Assembly: GCA_016839445.1 (NCBI GenBank)
Contig: JAEOUG010000102.1
Location: forward strand, 1 to 32,736
Reading direction: 5' to 3'
DNA length: 32,736 nt
DNA from: Candidatus Thorarchaeota archaeon
Lineage (GTDB): Archaea > Asgardarchaeota > Thorarchaeia > Thorarchaeales > Thorarchaeaceae
A program made the position numbers and the translations under genes. The notes beneath the pieces are model-generated. The model did no database searches, had not been told where the DNA came from, and worked only from the letters and a program-made list of their open reading frames with translations. Shown piece after piece: positions 1-8,517 of the stretch. The number at the start of each line of letters is the position of its first letter. The stretch's first letter is position 1.

Positions 1-613
1 CCTTGGCTCCCGCTGCGACAGCAGAGAGGAAGCACTCGTCATGTCCTATGATCACAGGAATCTTACCTTCGAGCTTCTGAATCAGCTCGACCGTGTGTCC
101 TATGTTGCCGCTGCTATCCTTGATTCCTACGATGTTGTCCAGCTCGGCCAGGTCTTCCACGACATTGGAATTCAGGACACCGAGTGTGCACTGAGGGATA
201 TTGTAGAGAATCACGGGCAGATCGGCCTTCGAGGCAACTGTCGCATAGTGCTCGTAGTAGCCTTTGTCCTCTGGCCGGAGGTAGTACGGAGACACCACGA
301 GTGCAGCGTCGCAGCCAATGTCAGCCGCATACTTGGTCAGCAGGACAGTAGCCTTCGTGCTATGCTGTCCAGTCCCAGCCACAATTGGGACCCGCCCGTC
401 AACGAACTCTACGGCAAGTTTCAGAAGCTTCTTCCGCTCTTCTGTCCGCATGTAAGAGAACTCGCCTGTTGTACCGGCAGGAACCACACCGGTAGCGCCC
501 TTGCTGATCGTATAGTCGATCACTTCTTTGAAGCCTTGCTCATCTATGTCGCCATCACGCGTGAAAGGCGTCACCAGTGCAGGCATAACTCCTTGCGGTG
601 TGAACTTCCTCAC
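1..613 (-). CDS. dapA: DapA/N-acetylneuraminate lyase family aldolase, 3'-truncated by window edge
   Basis: Not listed in the ORF track because it runs off the left edge; found by translating the reverse strand. About 204 N-terminal residues of a family usually near 290 are present. The protein is a Schiff-base (beta/alpha)8 aldolase. Visible family motifs are GTTGE (47-51), the catalytic tyrosine in LYNIP (Y137) and the Schiff-base lysine in GIKDSSG (K165). DapA condenses pyruvate with aspartate semialdehyde in lysine synthesis, but related lyases share these motifs, so the substrate is inferred. Start: GTG at 613 gives MRKFTPQGVMPALVTPF, and a TATA-like ATTTATAC about 30 nt upstream suggests a leaderless or near-leaderless transcript. 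ATG at 586 is the alternative start. Plus-strand ORF 41-715 is its shadow. Confidence 0.9.
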   Translation of the reverse strand, partial: MRKFTPQGVMPALVTPFTRDGDIDEQGFKEVIDYTISKGATGVVPAGTTGEFSYMRTEERKKLLKLAVEFVDGRVPIVAGTGQHSTKATVLLTKYAADIGCDAALVVSPYYLRPEDKGYYEHYATVASKADLPVILYNIPQCTLGVLNSNVVEDLAELDNIVGIKDSSGNIGHTVELIQKLEGKIPVIIGHDECFLSAVAAGAK

Positions 614-679
614 GGAATCACCGACACTTCGGGCAGTTGGGTCGGTATAAATGGCCTTCGTTTGACACCGTTTCCGTAC

Positions 680-1648
680 TCATGCCAGAGTGACTGGTTC
701 TTTGCTGTGTTCTGATCTCGGTCTGTAGAGAGTGATCGCCTCAGCCAGTGCGAAGAAGATGTATAGCCATGTTGGCACTGCAAAGGCAAGAGCCCATGGA
801 AGCAACAGGAATTCTCCACCACCGAACCACGCCCATAGGAAGAAGTTCCCGAGTCCGAGGGAGGGCAGTGACCATAGCATTAGGACACCCTTGCACTTCC
901 GTCGCAGGAAGAGGCTGTGAGCACAGAGAAGAGGAACGAACAAAGGAACCAAGTAGAAGACGATGAGCAGCGTGAACCCATTGTAGGGACTGTCAGGGTC
1001 CCACCGCTCGGCAATTGAGAGCGCAACCACGGTGGTAATGGCCACTGACTGAAGCACGAGCGTGACCGCTGTCGCGCTCCTCAGGAAGCCCAACCATCTG
1101 GCTGGCTCATAGACCTCATCCCCTGTTTCGAGTCCTACTCGGGGTGCTTCAACCTGATGCCGCCTTCTCCTGGCAATGGCTACAGAAGCAACACCGATGA
1201 GGCTGAATGCACCAATCTCAGATCCGAAGAACAGGTTCCTCCCCATGATCTGAAGTGGGCTCACACTGTTACAGGAAGCTGACACGCGGATTGACTGGCT
1301 TGACTCTTCGCTGACGATGACTCCACACCACCTTCCATCTTGCGGAGCCTGAATACTCCAGGAACGAGAACGCACTCCTGAAACGAAATCATAGCGAATC
1401 GCAGAGCCGCCTTCACGCCAGATCGCGAGATTGGCTTCGTCACATATGAAGAACTGGACCGTTCCATCGGTGAGCAGGTGGAACTCCCCGTAGAAGACAT
1501 CACTTGCTTTGCATTGCAGAGAAACGCTCAGGTATTCACCAGGATCAACCCAGGCCACGACCATGTAAGCGGCAGGGCGGAGTTGCGGTTCTGGGACCGA
1601 CTGCAACGCAGCCGCCAATGTGAATGAAAAGGGCAAGAGAATAAGCAA
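680..1648 (-). CDS. Exported/membrane protein with lumenal beta domain and about five TM helices (paralogue of next gene)
   Basis: No named family recognised. The 322-aa ORF has a hydrophobic signal-like N-terminus (ILLPFSFTLAAALQ), then an extracytoplasmic beta-rich domain of about 115 residues, then about five hydrophobic helices to the C-terminus. It is clearly paralogous to the upstream gene: both contain FFICDEAN, a DGRW motif and PxYNGF/PEDSLNGL before the third helix. The ORF opens on TTG at 1648, which leaves a signal peptide without a basic n-region. In-frame codons just upstream encode LKRIAGLF but lack ATG or GTG and meet a TAG. An ATG at 1701 in another frame encodes MSEARTVVG, which aligns with the paralogue's start, so a 1-bp deletion near 1672 is likely (natural or a sequence error). 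The beta domain resembles emp24/GOLD or PPC sandwiches only by inference. Confidence 0.75.
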   Translation of the reverse strand: MLILLPFSFTLAAALQSVPEPQLRPAAYMVVAWVDPGEYLSVSLQCKASDVFYGEFHLLTDGTVQFFICDEANLAIWREGGSAIRYDFVSGVRSRSWSIQAPQDGRWCGVIVSEESSQSIRVSASCNSVSPLQIMGRNLFFGSEIGAFSLIGVASVAIARRRRHQVEAPRVGLETGDEVYEPARWLGFLRSATAVTLVLQSVAITTVVALSIAERWDPDSPYNGFTLLIVFYLVPLFVPLLCAHSLFLRRKCKGVLMLWSLPSLGLGNFFLWAWFGGGEFLLLPWALAFAVPTWLYIFFALAEAITLYRPRSEHSKEPVTLA

Positions 1649-1831
1649 GAACAGCCCTGCAATCCTCTTCAGTTTCCAACCACCGTTCTAGCCTCTGACA
1701 TGGAGGGCTAAGTGTGTTGCGTAAGAATCACAGGATGGTTTCAGTCGGACTCACATCGAAGCCACTATACTCATCCTCACAGTGATCATTACGACCCTGC
1801 GTAGAATGGCAATCCCCACCTGCCCGATGGA

Positions 1832-2860
1832 TCAGGCAGAGGACACTGCACTTGAAGTTCCTGAGAAGAACCCGAGTGGATATATCAGTGTCATTCCCAA
1901 GTAGGCAAGAACTAACCAGCTGGGGAGCAAGTAGCTAAGAACCCAGACCAGAATGATAGATGAACCATAGCCCCCACTCGCAAACCAAGCCCAGAGGTAG
2001 AAGTTGCCGAAGAACATGCAGGCAAGATACCATAGGAGAAGATGACGCCCACACCGTTTCCTCTGCATCAGCCTCCGGGCCGCATACAGTGGAACCAGCA
2101 GGGGGAAGAGGTAGACGACCCCGAGGAGGTTCAGTCCATTCAGGGAGTCTTCTGGATTCCATCTCTCGGCAATCACAAGGAATAGACAGACTGCTATGGA
2201 TGCAGACTGGACTACGAGCACTCCACCGAGACCGCGACCGAACCTCAGAAGGCGTCCGTAAGGTACCTCTCTCTTCTGGGCCGGATCCGAGTCGGCTCGT
2301 AGACTGTCAGGAGTCCAATACCTTGAGCGCACCATCATGACGGAGGCAACGCCAACAGCGATGAAGACCGCCAACTCGGCAACCACAATAGCATTCCGGA
2401 CAAGGATAGCTGAGGAACTAACGGAATAGAAGCTGGCCCAGACACGGACCGTTATGCCCGAGTCTGTGTTAGCAAACACGGCAATCCACCGACCGTCGTG
2501 GGGAACTTGGAACTTCCATGAGTGGGAAGTGACTCCTGTGGTGTTGCCGAAGACAACCGCAGGATGGCCGTCTGCCCACTGATCGAAGTTGGCCTCGTCG
2601 CATATGAAGAAATCAATGGCCCCCTCAGTTCTGAGGCTCAGCTCTCCGTAGAAGATGTCGTGCTCCTGACACTGCCTTGACACCCGGGACGATTCGCCGG
2701 GGTCAATCCAGGTCAAGGTTGAATCGTCGGGAAGGAGCACTCCGCTGGCCGACCCTGTGATTGACGCTGAGACAGTCGGCAGCAGCAGTGCGCACATCGT
2801 CAGCCAGCACAGGGCGGCAAGCCCCTTCCTAATTGCGACCACCGCTTGCGATTGGACCAC
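1832..2860 (-). CDS. Exported/membrane protein with lumenal beta domain and about five TM helices
   Basis: 342 aa, intact paralogue of the 680-1648 gene and on the same strand. GTG at 2860 gives MVQSQAVVAIRKGLAALCW, a basic n-region followed by a hydrophobic stretch ending near VSASITG, so a Sec-type signal peptide is likely. The region to about residue 150 is predicted extracytoplasmic, with conserved FFICDEAN, a SW(K/S)FQVP-like strand and HDGRW. A cluster of hydrophobic helices follows (around residues 155-175, 210-230, 245-265, 270-290 and 300-330). Domain order suggests a receptor or adaptor with an outside sensing domain, but no enzymatic or signalling motif is visible. It diverges from cutA across about 100 bp. 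The tandem paralogues suggest a lineage-specific duplication. Confidence 0.8.
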   Translation of the reverse strand: MVQSQAVVAIRKGLAALCWLTMCALLLPTVSASITGSASGVLLPDDSTLTWIDPGESSRVSRQCQEHDIFYGELSLRTEGAIDFFICDEANFDQWADGHPAVVFGNTTGVTSHSWKFQVPHDGRWIAVFANTDSGITVRVWASFYSVSSSAILVRNAIVVAELAVFIAVGVASVMMVRSRYWTPDSLRADSDPAQKREVPYGRLLRFGRGLGGVLVVQSASIAVCLFLVIAERWNPEDSLNGLNLLGVVYLFPLLVPLYAARRLMQRKRCGRHLLLWYLACMFFGNFYLWAWFASGGYGSSIILVWVLSYLLPSWLVLAYLGMTLIYPLGFFSGTSSAVSSA

Positions 2861-2933
2861 GGGTCATATCTGTCTTTTCGCTCAAGCACGAGTGCTCTGG
2901 GAAGTCCAGATGGCAAGAGGCAGAACGAAGTCG

Positions 2934-2940
2934 CTATATG
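2934..2940 (+). promoter_or_regulatory. TATA box of cutA
   Basis: CTATATG lies about 25 nt upstream of the cutA ATG. That is the archaeal TATA-to-start distance expected of a leaderless transcript, and no Shine-Dalgarno sequence precedes the ATG. Confidence 0.55.
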
Positions 2941-2961
2941 CGCCCGAGGCGTTCTTCGTTC

Positions 2962-3279
2962 ATGGCTCGATACAGTCTTGTCCTTTCGACTTGTCCGTCC
3001 GATGCCGCTGAGAGCATCGCACTGGCACTGCTAAAGAAGCGCCTGTGTGCATGTGTCAATATCATTCCCAAGGTGCTCAGTCTCTACCATTGGAAGGGGA
3101 ACATAGAGAGAGAATCTGAGTCCCTTCTACTGATGAAGACGGAGGAGGCCAAGAAGGAGGTGCTCCTTGAAGCTCTACGAGAAGTCCACCCCTACGATGT
3201 ACCTGAGCTTGTGGTTCTGCCTATTGAGTGGGGCTCAAGAGACTACCTTGAGTGGATATCTGAGAGTGTCAATCTGTAG
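2962..3279 (+). CDS. cutA: CutA1-family divalent-cation tolerance protein
   Basis: The protein is 105 aa, a normal CutA length. Visible family features are the N-terminal strand YSLVLSTCP, the conserved CACVNIIP segment, the SLYHWKG strand, a helix starting ESLLLMKT, and the C-terminal HPYDVPELVVLPI motif typical of this trimeric ferredoxin-like fold. CutA binds divalent copper-type metals in vitro; its physiological role is not settled. The ORF track's 148-aa version starts too early: ATG at 2962 gives the canonical MARYSLVLS start and sits about 25 nt after a TATA box. The 3' end faces the large orphan operon with 8 nt between stop codons. Confidence 0.95.
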   Translation: MARYSLVLSTCPSDAAESIALALLKKRLCACVNIIPKVLSLYHWKGNIERESESLLLMKTEEAKKEVLLEALREVHPYDVPELVVLPIEWGSRDYLEWISESVNL

Positions 3280-3287
3280 GCCCCTTT

Positions 3288-5732
3288 CTATGCGATATCG
3301 GCCCTTCGAGCCGCGTAGACCAGGGACTCGTTGAAGTACTTCCCAACTATCTCACAGATGGCAGGACCGACAACATAGTTGATCTCACCAGGAAGCATCT
3401 CTTTGAGATTGGTCTTGGATGTCAGCCTCCCTTTCCGCTTGAGAATGCCTACTTCCCGCTCGATCTGAGCTTTCGCTTTGTCCCATGGCATCGGTTCTGC
3501 GCCTTTGCCGGCTCCAATGAGACCATCCTTGATCTCAAACATCCCCTGCATGATGAAGACTGACAAGTTGTCCATGTCGTTCGCAGCCTTGATGAAGCTC
3601 GTGCCGTGCTGTGGGCACTTCGCTGTGACAGCTCCACAAGCGGAGCAGATGTTACGACCCCGGTTTGTTCTAACATAGTAGGAGAGCAGGTTGGCGCACT
3701 TCGCGTTGTCATTCGGCGTCCACTCGAGACCCTTCGAACCAACTCTGCCAATGGCACGAAAGACTGTGGCAGCCTTGTTATGCAGGTACATCAGAACATC
3801 GATGAGTTCCTTCTTTGACTCGATGGCGGCTTTCTCCTTCTGCTTCGCCTCGAAGGCATACTCCTCCTTGGCCATCTTCTCGATTCGTTCCTGCCTCAGG
3901 AAGCGCTGCATGATGTCAAATGCGATAGCGTAGTTGTCATACTCTAGGCCAGACAAGTCTAGTGACTGACCGCCAATGCTCTCAAAGACAGGACTCGGAG
4001 TGCTCTCAAGATCCTTGCCTGCTGCTATCATGTCCTTGTTTGAGAAGCGAGCATGCATCCAGGTGCATATCGTGGTTGCATCGAACTCGGGATAGAGGAC
4101 TTTCATCTCATAGATACGCATGGAGGCGAGATCAATGAGAATCTCCTCGCGGAGGAATTGCATCGAGGTCTCTGTATCCTCGTATATGCTCTTGAGGAGG
4201 GCCTTGATGCGCAGGAGGTCCTGTTTGCTACGAATGTAGGACTCGACAACCCTTGTCAGGTTAGTAAGGATGCTGATTGTGAAGTGCCAGATGAGGTCCA
4301 TCTTGATTGAGAGAATGGCTTCTTCCTCGGTTCTCTGCTGGCTGAAGTCCTTTGCACTCGAAATGCCCAGAGTGCTCAGAGCCCCGCTCTTCACTTGCTC
4401 CCTGATGTCAAGAAGCCGCTTCATCTCGTCGGGCGGTGGAACCCTCGTCTTCTGCCTTAGTTCTCGAAGAACTTCGTTTTCGATACCTACGTATGTTGAC
4501 TCATCACGAGTAAGAAGATCAACAGTAATCTTGTCTAGCTCTTCGGCACGGAGCCCCCGGGCACGAAGCATTCCTTTGACGGGCTTGTCCAGAAGGTGCT
4601 CAAGTTTCTCTACAGTCTTCAGAGATCGCTCGAGCATCTCTAGTTCATCTTTGCTCACCTCTGGACCACGGTCCCTTGGTGCAGAAGTGGCACCCAGTGC
4701 TTTCAGAGAAGAGCCTATTGCGGTGTAGTCGGCCACTCCCCTTCTTCGAAGCTGGGCGCGAAGGTCATCGTCTTCAATCCCGAGGTACGCGGACAGCACA
4801 TCAAGGGTAATCTGCGGCTCTTTCAGGAGCTCGTCAGCAACGGGCCCTGTGACTACGCCGCCCAGTCTAGCTTCATATTCTTCAATGGTTGTTGGCGTGT
4901 CAAACTCCTGCTCCAGAGCTTCAAGCATAGCCAGACGGAGCTTGTGCGCGATGATGATTGCCTGCAAGTCTGCTCTGGGTCGACAGAACCTTCCAGCAAT
5001 TGCAGCTGTAACTGCATTCCAGCTGGCAGCAGATACCTGGAGCGCCGATAGATGGCCCTTGGCGTACTCAGCTCTACCGAAGATGGTCTCGAGCCCCATT
5101 CGTAAGATTGACGTTTCGGGAACCTCGGACGGATGCTCACGGAGCAGTTCCTCCCTGAGAGACATTGCGCTCTCCTTGAGCCCAGAAGCCTTGGCGTAGA
5201 GCTCCTTCCTCCACTGTGGCCCCCATCCAGCTAGCTCGATGATGAGGTCAATATCCTGGTTAGGGGAGTATTCAGCCGGTATGTGCCCCAAGTACTCTCT
5301 CAGGATAGCGAGAGCCTTCTCGTGGACGCCATCGTCATTCGGAGACTTCTCTGCCAGATCCTCACATAGCCGTATTGTAAGTTCGCTCAGGATTCGAGAG
5401 ACATCAATCTCCTCTCTCTGTTTATTCCCAAGCATTTGCCTGACTTCAAGCTCCAGCTGACGGCGTTCCTCGTCTCCTAATTCATCTCTCCCTTCCGCAG
5501 TTAGCTCCGGAGCGTCTTCTGGGCTGAGCAGCCGAATTCCCTGATAGCTGTGGAGGTAGAACGCTGCGAAGAAAGAGAACACATCCTCTAGCGGCTGCGT
5601 CTCACGCAGAATCGTTTCGAATAGCTGTCGGTCCCTAGTACTTCTCATGTGAGTAGCAAGTGCTTCACGGAGTAGTATCTCCTTACCAGCTTCTGACATC
5701 TGCCGAGTTTTCAGAATCCATGTACTAGACAC
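3288..5732 (-). CDS. Large orphan helical protein with C-terminal CCCH zinc-knuckle-like motif
   Basis: 814 aa, no family recognised. It is predominantly helical and charged, with no signal peptide or TM segment, so probably cytoplasmic. The only sharp motif is CxxC-x6-CxxH (C696, C699, C706, H709; CSACG...CPQHG), a likely zinc site near the C-terminus. Before it is a charged helix rich in Lys/Glu (QERIEKMAKEEYAFEAKQKE), probably coiled coil. The start is GTG at 5732: the upstream gene's stop TGA lies within GAGGTGA, which is a Shine-Dalgarno sequence 6 nt before this GTG. The short ATG-AGT-GTC-TAG just upstream is in another frame. The 6-nt spacing to the 887-aa gene implies co-translation, so the two products probably act together. 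What they do is unknown. Confidence 0.85.
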   Translation of the reverse strand: MSSTWILKTRQMSEAGKEILLREALATHMRSTRDRQLFETILRETQPLEDVFSFFAAFYLHSYQGIRLLSPEDAPELTAEGRDELGDEERRQLELEVRQMLGNKQREEIDVSRILSELTIRLCEDLAEKSPNDDGVHEKALAILREYLGHIPAEYSPNQDIDLIIELAGWGPQWRKELYAKASGLKESAMSLREELLREHPSEVPETSILRMGLETIFGRAEYAKGHLSALQVSAASWNAVTAAIAGRFCRPRADLQAIIIAHKLRLAMLEALEQEFDTPTTIEEYEARLGGVVTGPVADELLKEPQITLDVLSAYLGIEDDDLRAQLRRRGVADYTAIGSSLKALGATSAPRDRGPEVSKDELEMLERSLKTVEKLEHLLDKPVKGMLRARGLRAEELDKITVDLLTRDESTYVGIENEVLRELRQKTRVPPPDEMKRLLDIREQVKSGALSTLGISSAKDFSQQRTEEEAILSIKMDLIWHFTISILTNLTRVVESYIRSKQDLLRIKALLKSIYEDTETSMQFLREEILIDLASMRIYEMKVLYPEFDATTICTWMHARFSNKDMIAAGKDLESTPSPVFESIGGQSLDLSGLEYDNYAIAFDIMQRFLRQERIEKMAKEEYAFEAKQKEKAAIESKKELIDVLMYLHNKAATVFRAIGRVGSKGLEWTPNDNAKCANLLSYYVRTNRGRNICSACGAVTAKCPQHGTSFIKAANDMDNLSVFIMQGMFEIKDGLIGAGKGAEPMPWDKAKAQIEREVGILKRKGRLTSKTNLKEMLPGEINYVVGPAICEIVGKYFNESLVYAARRADIA

Positions 5733-5738
5733 TCATAA

Positions 5739-8402
5739 TCACCTCAGAGATGTGCTCCCAATTGACACGGACAGGGTGTCACCGAAGTGTTTGTAGCTCA
5801 CAAGATATACGAGATCGGGGGACTTCGGGTCTCTGAGATATACCCGTGAGACACGAGGTAGCAGTCCTCCTAGACGACGGACCCGTGACTGCATTATGTG
5901 ATCGAACAAGCCCGTTCCGATATCTATGCTGACGGATTTCGCTGCTTCCATTCCTTCAGCTTGGAGACGAAGAACCCTTCTGGCAAAGAGGTCCTCCATG
6001 GACTTCTCCCGGTCCTTCATGTCAGCCAGCTTGCCGTCGAGAAGGTCTCTCAAGCCGGTGTATCTTGTGAGAAGCGAGTCAGGTTCCGGCTTCGCTGGTA
6101 CTGCCTTTGCTTCCTCCGCAGGGTACTGGTCCTCTATCTCCTTAAGCCTTGGGCCAATAGGTGCCGGCTTGGCGGGTTCAACGGGCGGAGGACCAAGATC
6201 AGGCTTCGTATCAGCGTCGAGTCCTTCAGCACCTTCAGGGACATCCGGTTCAGGAACCCTCACGCTCTGAACACGCCTCTGTTGCATCAAGTCCTGGTAG
6301 TGCCGAAGCTTGGCCTCATATTCAATCAGTCTGGCGTCATGCTCTTCTTTCGCAACCCGGAGGAGTTCCTCGCGCTTCTCGTTATTGGCTCGTATCCTCT
6401 CATTCTCTGCCTCTATTCGTTCACGCTCTTCGTTCCACTCATTCAACCTCTTCTGGTATTCCTGTTCCATGAGGTCCGCCTCGGTCTTCACGCGGTCCGC
6501 CATAGCGCTGGGCGTGACTGCGGCGCCGAGTTTCTCGTGGACGAACTGGAGGAGGGAGAGCATGGCTTCTGGGGAGTCCAGAGCATCAATTCCTTCACCT
6601 CTGAAGTCACTCACCCAGTCTCTGGCTTCTGCCTTCCAGATGTCAGGCTTCTCTGCAGCGCCTTCCACAGCGTTTGACAGCACCTCCAGAACACTCGTGT
6701 TCTGCTCGACCATTTCATCAATCATGCGCCGGACGAGTGGCTTGGAGAGAATCGTATCTGCCACATCGGGAATCGTATCCGAGACTAGAGCCTCGAAAAT
6801 CTCAAGCATGTTCATCAGGGACCGGCCGTACTCTGTCAAATTGCCTGTGCCCTCTGGAACGCTGTGCTTCTTCTCTATTTCCGCCTTGGCAACTCGTGAA
6901 ACGTCGTCGAAACCAATCAGGCTCCAGACATCGGTCAGTCTGAAGACGTCTATCATTTCTCGAGTTACGGACTCCATCAGGCTCGAAAGCTCGTTGAATC
7001 TCCCACGTGAGTACTGCTGCTTTGCGAAGGCCGCCTCGAGCTGGGCTTTGACTTCACCATAGAATTTCTCGAAGAGTATCTGATCTGTGGAATCCATGTC
7101 CTCAGTGAGTACCTCCTTCCTGAACTCGGAGAGAGCTACCTGGAAAGCACTCCTAGCTGATGAAAGCACTAGGTACTGCTGAAGCTGGCCAATGAAATAC
7201 TGCGAGATTCGCTTTGCATGGTCTATCGAGTATCGTAGCGTGCTCTTGAGTTCCCAAGCCCGAATCTCATCACGTTGCAGGTTCTCTCGCGCTACTGATT
7301 TCATCATCTCCTCAGCCATGGCCTCAGCCATGCTCCGCGACCTGGCGGAGAGCTCTGAACTCTGTGCAACTGCAGAGAGGATTGCCTCTCGATGCCCGTC
7401 AATGCTTAGGGCCTTCCCAGACCCCACGTGGTCTTCGACTATGTGCTCAAGCCCAGTGACAGAGGATTGAAGCTGTTTTCCGAAGTCCGCTATGTCACCC
7501 TCAAGAGAGCTTAGCTCAGCAAGGGTGACTTGCTCTCGGTTCAAATGGCTCCTGAGAACCTCGATTGTGCTCTTGACAATGTCAGCCTCTTCTTGGGAGT
7601 ATGCGTATTCATTGAGCTCGCGGAGGATTGCCTGACCTGCCTCAGGCACATCGACAGTCAGCGCCTTGATTGCACTAGGAGTCAGGACCCTGTTCTCGAA
7701 CTCCTTAATCCCCGCCGCGGAGGAGGGGAGTCTGAACTCAAGTTCCTTCACAGAAGTCACCTTGGGCCCAGGAGGGAGAATCGTGAAATCGTCACGGATG
7801 TTCATCTTGGCCTCCAGATCGACATCAACACTGTCGGCCTTCACCTGCTGAGAATCCCACGAACCCTGAAATCGTCTGTCAATCATGTCAACGAAGAGCA
7901 CACTGTTTAGCCGATCCGCGAAGTCCCCCATGACAGCAAGTCCCTCGGGCTCGTATGTGATTTCGTTGTTGAGGATTGCCGTTTCCACATCGGCAATCTT
8001 CTTCGCCAAGACCTTCATGTAGGCATCTATCTTAAACGGGTCAACCACACCCTTCTCCCAAGTTAGGACGCATACGTGTGACCCAGTTCCGCCCTCAGAC
8101 CCACCGGCCACAACCAGCTGTTCTGGCACAATCTGCGGTCCCGGCTTTCTATCCAGATCCCACTCGATGGACAGCAGCTCTAGATTCTCTGCAGAGAGAA
8201 GAGTATCTCGTATCGAGAAGATCAGAGGCGCAATGTTCATCGAAGCGGTTTCAGAGTGCTCCTCCAGAACATTGCCTGTTCCGATGGCACTCCCAAGTGG
8301 ATAGCCCAGGCCGGTTGTCACTCCTAGTACAGACGCAGAAGCCATTCGAATAGCCTCTACTGTACTTGATGCCTGTGTTTCTCTGCGGTCTGTTCGGGCC
8401 AA
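5739..8402 (-). CDS. Large orphan coiled-coil protein with tubulin-like GGTGS motif
   Basis: 887 aa, no confident family. The first 180 residues look like an alpha/beta domain: a Gly-rich stretch (GVTTGLGYPLGSAIGTG, from 27) and a strand-loop QLVVAGGSEGGTGSH whose GGTGS (104-108) resembles the tubulin/FtsZ T4 signature. Residues about 180-630 are mainly helical. Residues 636-712 form a strong Glu/Arg-rich coiled coil, 713-776 a Pro/Ala/Glu-rich linker (GPPPVEPAKPAP), and 777-887 a compact C-terminal domain ending in strands (VYLVSYKHF). There is no signal peptide. The start is TTG at 8402, preceded by GGAGG with a 7-nt spacer. A TATA-like ACTATATTC lies about 90 nt upstream. It is the first gene of a two-gene operon. 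A tubulin relationship is inference only. Confidence 0.85.
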   Translation of the reverse strand: MARTDRRETQASSTVEAIRMASASVLGVTTGLGYPLGSAIGTGNVLEEHSETASMNIAPLIFSIRDTLLSAENLELLSIEWDLDRKPGPQIVPEQLVVAGGSEGGTGSHVCVLTWEKGVVDPFKIDAYMKVLAKKIADVETAILNNEITYEPEGLAVMGDFADRLNSVLFVDMIDRRFQGSWDSQQVKADSVDVDLEAKMNIRDDFTILPPGPKVTSVKELEFRLPSSAAGIKEFENRVLTPSAIKALTVDVPEAGQAILRELNEYAYSQEEADIVKSTIEVLRSHLNREQVTLAELSSLEGDIADFGKQLQSSVTGLEHIVEDHVGSGKALSIDGHREAILSAVAQSSELSARSRSMAEAMAEEMMKSVARENLQRDEIRAWELKSTLRYSIDHAKRISQYFIGQLQQYLVLSSARSAFQVALSEFRKEVLTEDMDSTDQILFEKFYGEVKAQLEAAFAKQQYSRGRFNELSSLMESVTREMIDVFRLTDVWSLIGFDDVSRVAKAEIEKKHSVPEGTGNLTEYGRSLMNMLEIFEALVSDTIPDVADTILSKPLVRRMIDEMVEQNTSVLEVLSNAVEGAAEKPDIWKAEARDWVSDFRGEGIDALDSPEAMLSLLQFVHEKLGAAVTPSAMADRVKTEADLMEQEYQKRLNEWNEERERIEAENERIRANNEKREELLRVAKEEHDARLIEYEAKLRHYQDLMQQRRVQSVRVPEPDVPEGAEGLDADTKPDLGPPPVEPAKPAPIGPRLKEIEDQYPAEEAKAVPAKPEPDSLLTRYTGLRDLLDGKLADMKDREKSMEDLFARRVLRLQAEGMEAAKSVSIDIGTGLFDHIMQSRVRRLGGLLPRVSRVYLRDPKSPDLVYLVSYKHFGDTLSVSIGSTSLR

Positions 8403-8517
8403 GGTTAGTCCTCCAGTCCTCCATGCGAGCTGCCCGAGGGCGAAATGACTCGCACTGGGTTTGGTCTAGGCTTCAGTCAGTACGCTGTCTTTTGAATATA
8501 GTTAGTCTAGCTTGGAA

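Noticed and set aside
41-715. 224-aa plus-strand ORF
   Set aside because: Antisense shadow of the DapA-family gene, whose strand shows GTTGE, LYNIP and KDSSG motifs.
6310-7062. 250-aa plus-strand ORF inside the 887-aa gene
   Set aside because: Ser/Arg-rich translation typical of antisense to Glu-rich coiled-coil codons; no ribosome site or family motif.
8405-8440. Direct repeat GGAGGACT-GGAGGACT upstream of the 887-aa gene
   Set aside because: Only two 8-9 nt copies; one is a sufficient ribosome site, so no operator is claimed.
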